NCBI GenBank assembly: GCA_963402885.1
Contig: OY727099.1
Location: forward strand, 11,830,001 to 11,894,000
From: Antedon bifida
Lineage: Eukaryota > Echinodermata > Crinoidea > Comatulida > Antedonidae
DNA length: 64,000 nt
Reading direction: 5' to 3'
The first letter of the stretch is position 1; each line of letters opens with the position of its first letter. This document shows positions 12,201 through 21,200 of this stretch, piece after piece. A model generated the notes under the pieces. That model ran no database searches, was not told the DNA's origin, and saw nothing but the letters and a program-made list of their open reading frames with translations. Both the position numbers and the translations under genes were made by a program.

Positions 12201-15200
12201 AGACTGTCCAGCCAAGGTTGGTTCGTTGGGCCCACGGTGTGCCTCTAGGTCCGTTTATAGATTCTCTTACTTTTAGTGCTTCGGGACAATCTCTGCCGAG
12301 GAGAAGTAATATGTCAATGTCCTCTCTCAATTCGGGTATAATTTCTGCAACTGAATTTAAGTGCTTAAACTTTCTGCACAATGCTGGTGTTGGGATTTCT
12401 TTTCTATCTGAAGGTATATGTCCGTTTTCTATTACAGTTGGTAGGTTTTCTTGGTGCCCATCTAAAGATTGTACTACAAGGCCACTGGATCGTCTTCCCG
12501 TTGTGACTACTCGGCTTCCGCCACATGTAGACAGTTCGTATTCGTAGTTTGGTCCGTCGAGGCCAAGTTGATTAAACATTTTGGGGTCTCCCAAAGATGC
12601 GTTAGATTGATCGTCTAGGACCACGTAACCATAGATTTCGATAGTCGGGTTTTCCTTGTGAAATATTTTAGCTAATACTATTTTAGCGCATGATCTCAAT
12701 AAAGTGCAGGTAGAGGTTTTGGTGCAGTGGTTGTTTACTTCCTTTGGGGTTTCAACTGGTTTGGCCACTGTCTTGTCTTCTTCGTTTGGTTTTTCAACTG
12801 GTTCGGCCGCTGTCTTGTCCTCTTGTTTGACAGCTTCTTCTATGTGCATAAATGATGCATGTCTTTCAGATTGACATTTCTTGCACTTGACATTTGTTGA
12901 GTCGCAGTCTCGTGCTCGATGTCTTCCTCCACACCGAAAACACAGCCCCTTCTGCATACAGAATTGCTTTCTCTCTGCTATGGGTTTACGGCTAAAGGTA
13001 ATGCAATCTGCTATCTTATGCCCTTCCATCTCGTGGAAGGCACAACTGTTGTTGGACGGTTGGTCTCTTTTGGCTGTTGCCATCACTCGCACTGGTGGCG
13101 GTGTGCGAAGCTCATCCGATGGTTTGGGTTCCAACTCTATCGGGTAAATTTCAAGATCATTCCTCATACGGGCCTGTTCAGATAGGAAGTCTGTGAATTT
13201 ACTAAACGACGGGTATGTACCACTTTCACCTTTTAGGTGTGCAGCCCGTTTTCTCCATTGATTATGAATTTCGTTCGGTAGCTTCGAGAGAACAGGAAAG
13301 AGATTGTGTGGATAGTCGAGAGTTGTAAGTCCTGGAAGGTCTTTCATCTGAGACCGTATGTCTTTACAAAGATCTGAGAGGTCGCGCAGTTTCTTGTTTT
13401 CTTCTACCCTAAATCGTGGGAAAGCACTAAGGGTTTTCAAGATCTCTGATGTTATCAGTGTTTTATTACCGAATCTTTCTTGTAACTCCTTCCACGCCTC
13501 GTTATAGGCGGTTTCCGGGTCCGTAACGAAACGATGACGAAATCTGTCTACAAGTTGTTTAACTTCTCCCGATGTGTATTTCGATAAGAATGCAAGTTTC
13601 TGGGTTGCCGGAGTTCGAGCTTGGTGGACCATGGCCTCAAAGGCTGCTGACCACGGTTTGAACATTAGAGCATTTCCGTTGTAAACATCTGGCTCGTGGG
13701 TAGGTTGACGTTGCCTTGCTAATGATTCTGTGATCTCCCTTGTCAGATCAATTTGTTGAGTGGCTGGAGCAGACTGATTAGGTTGGGATGTTGGTAGTTT
13801 TGAAAGGTTAAATGTTGGTGCTTCAGGCCTTAAAATGGCGTTTGCTGATGTAGTGTGTTCGTCCATAGTACGCTTTACATGGTCGTTGGATGTGTGATCC
13901 GGTGAAAATAGGTTAGGTTTGGTTAGTTCTTCTTCTTCGACCACGCGTAGAATGGCTGCCGATCTGGCCTGTTCTGCGGCGGCAGTCTGTCTGGCCCTTA
14001 GGATCGTTACTTCGGCCTCTGCTGCTGCCTGCTCAGCGACTGCTTGTGCCTTTCGTAGAGCAACCTTCTCTTCAAAGTCTGCCATTTCTTTGGCTGCAGC
14101 GGCGGCACCCTTGGCATTGGCCTTCATACTAATTACTGATGATAAGGATGGCGATCTTGATGACCGAGATCGATGGCTCGTTGAAGATACATGAGACTTT
14201 GTCTCTGATAAAATATCATTAGCTTTTTCGCTAGCTTTAATAATCATATTGTTCAATTGATTAGTGTTGTCTAGGTATATGGTTTTGTGGTGAAGTAGTT
14301 CATCTTTATATGCATTTGTTTTGTCTAGTTCATACAGTCGTGACAGTTCGGTCCAAGTTTCGGAATAGTGTTGTAGTGCCCGCTTGGCTTCTGTAATCGT
14401 TACTTTGATTGCTTTGTCATCGTCAGGTGTTTCGTGTAATTCCTTCACAAATTGTTCTGTTTTCCGCCACTGATGTGAAAAGTGGTTAAAAGCAGCTTCA
14501 ATTTTGCTTGAAAGCATTTTTGCAGTTGGCTGACGTTCCCTGTGAGGACGTGTGGCCGTTGATTCATCAGGCAATGATGTGACTTCATCTGTGTGTTGTG
14601 GAGTGACGTTATCCATTCTATCAGATTGTACAATATCTTCGTTTTCCATAAATATAAATCCCAGTCAATTTACTGTACTGGTTGCTGTTTGCGTGTAGCC
14701 TATAGCGTTTCAAGTCGAGTCGTAAAGCGCATCAGCGGTAACGCAATTTTCACCAGTCAGTTCAACTCGTCGAAACAAAATAAAGGTCAAAGGTTAGAGC
14801 GATGGTTCCCAAACTTTATTCCAACGTGTAAACTATAAAGGAATACAATAAACATTCTAAATAATAAAATGCAATAAATCCAGCAATATCATCAATAAAT
14901 CATTCGATCAACGTTATCATTATTAGTTGAAATGCCTAATTGAATCTACTTTACTTTAAACCTTATAATAGCCTCAAAGATTAGGTGAGGTTTAAATCAA
15001 TATATATAAAATCTCTAATCTACAATTATAATACTGAAACTACAAGTAACTAAGGTTAAATTACTCACTTGACTGTGGATCCTATATAATTCTGTTGTTT
15101 CTAAAACCTTTAAACATTGTTTCAATCATGTAAATTCCGTATAATAAAAATAGGTGTTCTTCCTTTATAACAGTAAGGTGAAGTGTGGTTTCTTTAGCTA

Positions 15201-18200
15201 ATTATCATATCTTCTAAGAGAGAGAGGGAAGGTTTCCATGGTAATCATCTATAAGGTCATAGCTTTGGGTTCTTAGGAATGTTGGCTTGTCATAAATCAT
15301 CCCTGTCTTACTTAAAGTGAGGTATAAAATAAAAGGCTAGTATACTTGGTATACAGTCCACAACAGTAGTGATATATCATCATCATGTTCAATTCAATTC
15401 AAAGTTATGGATTAAAGCATTTGTTTATGCCATAATATTCTTATTTATATTTGAATGTAGATACTGAATCTGCAGACATCGATAGTATATTATGTGGAAT
15501 GGATTTCAGAAGTGAGGTACTCTCGGATTTAGGTAAGTTATTTCAGCGTATTAGATAACATGATTCAAAAACAAGAATAGACTGGAAAAAGTTGGTAAAC
15601 CAAGAAGAAAATAATTGTTATTGTTTATTTCTTGCACACACATTGTGATTCTTTGGAATTGTTGCAATAGAACAGTATTTTATATAGGTAATGTTGTACA
15701 CATGTCTAGCTTTAAAGGCGAACTGAATGTTTGCGAAACGTTGTAAGTACCATTTTAGTACTTTTGATCTTTTGGATCAACAAAAAAGAAAAATTCACAA
15801 TATATACATTTTACAGGAACAGCAGCCAAGTGGTATACTGGTAATTAATTAATTCATTTATAACAGTTAGGACAAGGAATTATAATTACTCCAGCACTGT
15901 TTTCCTTTTTTTTCAGTGGAAAGAAGCGGTGTATTATCTGAGGAAAAACAGTTGAAAAGTGGTAGGTGCTGGCTTTTAGCAGCATATGTATTATTTATGT
16001 AATGCTACAATTGTTGCTAGGTTATTATTAAGAATATCAGAATAATGTAAAGCTTGTATCACTCATTCAATTCACATCAATGCTGTCATTTATTTGTATT
16101 GTTCATTTGAAGTTTTAGCTTTTGAATGTTGTTACTGAAATGTAGAATATAATTATTCTGTTTTTTTATACTATTTTTAGCAATGACATTCAAGAAAAGA
16201 AAGGGTAAGTTTCTTTTGATTGGAAGTCAAAAATATTCAAATTAGAAACAATTTAATAGTCAGGTAGAATTAAAAGCTGTGCTATCCAAGATACACTTTT
16301 GCCTCCCTCCACCCAGGTGTAGAAAAATGGGTACCAGGTTAGATCAAGACACAACTTTGCACTGATTACTAGCTGCATTATGGGAGTATGTTTCCATACG
16401 TGTTTGATAAAAAAAAATGACCAGGTGCTTAGAAGTATTGTGCAAAGCGCTATATAAGAACAATTATTATTATAGAGGATTTTGAAATAGTGGGTGGGCT
16501 TAAGGGCTGAACTGCTGAACCTAACCTACTGTCTTATCTTTACATTGTCATTTTCAAAACTTTGGAGCCGGTTGCCTGTTTTTTTTGTTTTTTAAATTGT
16601 AAAACACTTAATAAAAAATTATACTGTTTTATTTATCAGGATTTTCACTTGGTTTTCCTAAACGCAAAACAAATGGTAAATATGTTTTCATTATGTGTAG
16701 CTTATTTTGTTGTTCAGAATTACTATGTCAGTATATGACTAAAAATGATCCAGCATAGTACAGTGACAATAGTATGTATTTAAAGTTGCAAACTTTTTAT
16801 ATTTGATGATATTATATACAGTTTCAGAAGCCACAGCACGTTATTTCTCACTAGAAAGCTGCAGTTCAAATGCATTTGAAAATCGTTGTCATTTCCAAAC
16901 AGGTAGTGTTCAAATTATTTATTGATTACTTTAAATAAGTTTACAAGTTATCAACAATGACATTACAGTGGTAGAAAATCTGTAATACCAGGAAGAGTAT
17001 TAATGTCACTCTTTCCTGGTATTACTGTACTTGGTAACTAAGTTTGTCAAAATCAGGGAGAATGATCTACTACCATAAACTAAATTATTATTTTGGATTA
17101 TGTTGATAGTTTTTGCCTTGAGTAAAAACTTCATTACTGTTATGTTTTATAGATATTACTTTTATAGATACAGTAACAATATTTATTTGAATCAATGAAG
17201 TCAATAAAAATTCTCTCCAGATATGAAATTTCATCAATATTGTCAATATATTTTTCCCCTAGATATCAAGAGCGATGATGAAATTGATTTTGATTTACTG
17301 TCTTACTATCGGAGTAAGTAAATACTTTAGTTTTAGTACAGTCTTACTATCGGAGTAAGTAAATACTTTAGTTTTAGTACAGTCTTACTATCAGAGTAAG
17401 TAAATACTTTAGTTTAGTACTGTCTTACTATCAGAATAAGTAAATACTTTATTTTTAGTACAGTCTTACTATCAGAATAAGTAAATACTCTAGTTTTAGT
17501 ACAGTCTTACTATCAGAATAAGTAAATACTTTAGTTTTAGTACAGTCTTACTATCAGAGTAAGTAAATACTTTAGTTTTAGTACAGTCTTACTATCAGAG
17601 TAAGTAAATACTTTAGTTTAGTACAGTCTTACTATCAGAGTAAGTAAATACTTTAGTTTAGTAAAGTCTTGCTATCAGACTAAGTAAATACTTTAGTTTA
17701 GTACAGTCTTACTATCAGAGTAAGTAAATACTTCAGTTTTAGTAGTGTCTTACTATCAGAGTAATGAAATACTTTAGTTTAGTACAGTCTTACTATAGAG
17801 TAAGTACTTTAGCTTAGTATTGTCTTACAGAGTTTTTTTATATTTTCAGTGGAGAATAATGAATTGGCACTTACTTCTGCAGAAAGTGATGCCATCTACC
17901 ATTCTGTGCAAAGAATCTCTTCAGCTCAACACGAGGTAATATACAAGTACTATTTAACGATCGTTAAATAGTGTGTACTATTGCACACTATGTGACCCAC
18001 AATCATCCAATCAAATGACAAGAATCTATTTAGGTGTTATAACAAATATCAAACAAGTTATTGAAGCATTTTTGATTATCTTATAAAATGTGAATAATCT
18101 TGATTACCTCCGCCAAGGAGGTTATATTTTCACCCCTGTATGTTTGTGTGTGTGTGTGTCTGTCTGTCTGTCTGTGAACAGCCTGGAGGCCACAGTTTTC

Positions 18201-21200
18201 ATACGAATCTGGCCAAATTTGGCCACAATGATCTATGCCCCAAAAGCTCGGACGAGTTCGATTTTGATTGGAAAAGGTCATAGGTCAAGGTCACAACTAA
18301 CAAAAAACTATTTTACTGCCTAGAGACCACAGTTTGTATCCGATTCCCACCAAACTAATAGCCACAATGATCAATGACTCATCATATAATTGTGCTTAAA
18401 TTTTAAAGGGTCAGGGTCAAAGATCAAGGTCCACAAAAAAAAAGAAGAAATAAAAAAAAAAACATCAGCGGGACTTGAACCAGCGATCTTAACTGAGAGG
18501 CTGGATACATAATCATTACACCAAACTCTCATCCACAACTTTGTAGTGTGCAGTTAGCCTATTTACACTTAGAACTAATAAAAAAAAAATTATAAAAATA
18601 TATATATTTTCTGGGGACATTTTATGTAGAGGAATTTTACAGCAGGCGGAGGTTTGTACTCTCGGAGTACCCTCTAGTTAATTGATATATTTTGTTGATG
18701 TTGATTTTTAGAGCATTAAATCATGGAGGATACCATGTCTACGTGAATTATTAAAACTTGAAAAATTGATTGAAGAACATGCTCAAATTATTTCGCAAAA
18801 GCAAGGTAAGAGTTTCAAGTATCAGTACCACATTTATGTAATATTTAAGAGTTTTAAGTACTGTACTTAATTGATATCCCATTAGTTGGTTTTTAAAGGT
18901 TTTATTGAACAGAGAAGACACAAGTACAGTTAATATAGAGTTTTATGGATTGGGTGCTTTGTAACAATGATCTGAAATTTCTACATTTTCTTTGATTTCT
19001 GTGTAATTTGATTACTGTAGTAATGTAACTATTAGAAATACAATTTTGTGAATATTGATCTATTTATTTCATGTGTTTATGTGTATTATTGTTTTTATGT
19101 CTTTTTAATTAATTTGCTAACTTTTTGTTTATTAATTATTGTTTTGTTAATGTTGGAGTAAGCTCTGTCTACACTATCAAACTAGTTTGATGTGGCCAAA
19201 TATGGTGGTGATATGCCCAAATAGTGATATGACATCATGTCCATATATGTACATATGTACATTAAATTTGTTGTCACACAAACTTTGATAGTGTAGACAG
19301 AGCTTTAGTGAGCAGTTATTCTGGCCTAGCTATGCCTATTGTATGGAGTTTGCTAAATAAATATTATTATTGTTAGATGAAATTGAGACCTGCAAGAGCA
19401 TCTTAAGTACAGCAGTAGTGGTATGTTTGCTGGAGTATCTACTTGTGAATCTGGTAAAGGTCTGTCTAAATGGAACAAAGATTTGGACACGAAAGGTTTA
19501 CAGAACTGCATTTTATTCACTTTGGGAAGGTGAAAGTTATATTGACAAAATGTCAAAAATGTCAAAAAGGGCTGACTGTGTATCGATGCAATTACACACG
19601 AAGCTTATACAGAGAGGACTAACTCTTACAGAGTATGTTGAAAAACATATATTAGGGGCTTTGCAGAATGTACCAGGTATTGTTGAATTTCTTTTATTTA
19701 GAATAATTTTAATTATGGATAATAATAATGGAGCTAAGCTGTAAGCAAGAGTTTTAGACGCAAAGCCGCTTTAAATGAATAAATTTAAAATAAATAAATA
19801 AATGAATAAATTTAAAATAAATAAATAATTGAATACATTTAAAATCAATAAAATAAAATCAATAAAATGTACCATTGTAACGATAATAATAACAATACTA
19901 ACAATAGAAATATGCAGTCTTATGTCTAGAATTCACTAGCCCTCTTCAACAAACCACATATAATACATAAGATATACAATTTCATTTAACAATTTTTTAG
20001 TAACACTAATGCTTGGTTCCCACTAGAGACGCAACACAAGGACGTAACGCAACGTAAGTGAGTTGACTATTTACAAGCGATGGATTATTCGAACTGTAGT
20101 TTGTCATTGGTCAACATGCTTGCATTGCACCGCGTCCTAGTGGGAACCAAGCTTAAGTGTCAAGATTTACCTCTTTTATTTAAAATATAAATTACCAGTT
20201 CTATACAGTATCATTATTGAATTAACATTTTTACTTATACATACTTATATGTAGATCTAGATATCAGAAGTTTCAATTTTGCTGGTTCTGAAGTGGATTT
20301 GTCTGCATACATATTAAAACTGTTGTGGTCTGAATTTGATTGGGAAAGTGTGAGTTGATTGTACTTGAATCATTATAAAGCACTGAATTGTAATGTGAAG
20401 TAATCATTATGTAACCTACATAGTAATGTGATTTTACAACTAATCATTCCAGTAGAAAAAAAACCGGGAAAAAATGTTTTCACTTATAAAATGACAAAAT
20501 AAATGGTTAAATTCAACCAATAACCCATTGCCTGGCAGCCAATTTGACTATTTTTTTGCTTTAGATTACAGTTTTTTATGTAAATACATTTTTTTTCGAT
20601 CCAATTTTTAGTCAAAGTGAATAACTATTATTTGACATTAAAATGGCATATTCAAAAAAAAATTAAAAATTAAGAATTATGTTTTCAGGGGGACAATATA
20701 TCTCTAATTATCTTATAGAAAACATTCAGAAGACACTCTTAGTGTTCTACTGTATATGAAGTGTAAGGTGGTTACATTTGTATGTGGCCAGTACTATAAC
20801 TATTTAATTATCTTATAGAAAAGTTTTTGGAAATTTTCTGCAACCTTTGCTGTAATTTTTGCCATCAAACGGAGATTTGTTGTTGCTTTGCTGGAACGTT
20901 CTGGCATCAAGGCACTAGGTAATCCATTTGACATTTTTGGGAATGATGACTCTTGTAGTTATAGTAATCTTATTTACTTTAGCAGCCCCTGACCAATTCA
21001 TCTCTGTAGGCCTATATTTTACATTATGGTTTGTTGGTCAAATAAATGAAATGAAATGAAAATTTATTCATTAATGGACCATAGTAAGCGCCTTGAGCAC
21101 TTTGTGGATATGTGCGCTTTATAAATCTTATTATCTTATCTTATAGTAGTAACGGTAAACCACTTAAATCATTACAAGAAAATTTGGAGAAAGAGTTTAA

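Larger units (their letters stand above)
7820..15365 (-). mobile_element. Full-length BEL/Pao LTR retrotransposon
   Basis: 7,546-bp element read on the minus strand, antisense to PARP4. Two 692-bp LTRs (7820-8511 and 14674-15365) begin TG and end CA on the element strand, and I see one difference between them (7877 versus 14731). A perfect 5-bp direct repeat, gtagt, flanks it (7815-7819 and 15366-15370). A purine-rich tract (aggcagggag on the minus strand, 8512-8521) lies just before the 3' LTR. One 2003-codon gag-pol frame is intact. No envelope frame is present. The near-identical LTRs and open frame indicate a very recent insertion that may still be mobile. Confidence 0.97.

Noticed and set aside
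9479-14194. Plus-strand frames of 60-145 codons within the retrotransposon
   Set aside because: Antisense shadows of the gag-pol frame with no protein-like similarity.
19777-19870. aaataaata-rich stretch as a polyadenylation site ending PARP4
   Set aside because: It is a simple repeat in an intron; exons with PARP4 homology continue to 21574.
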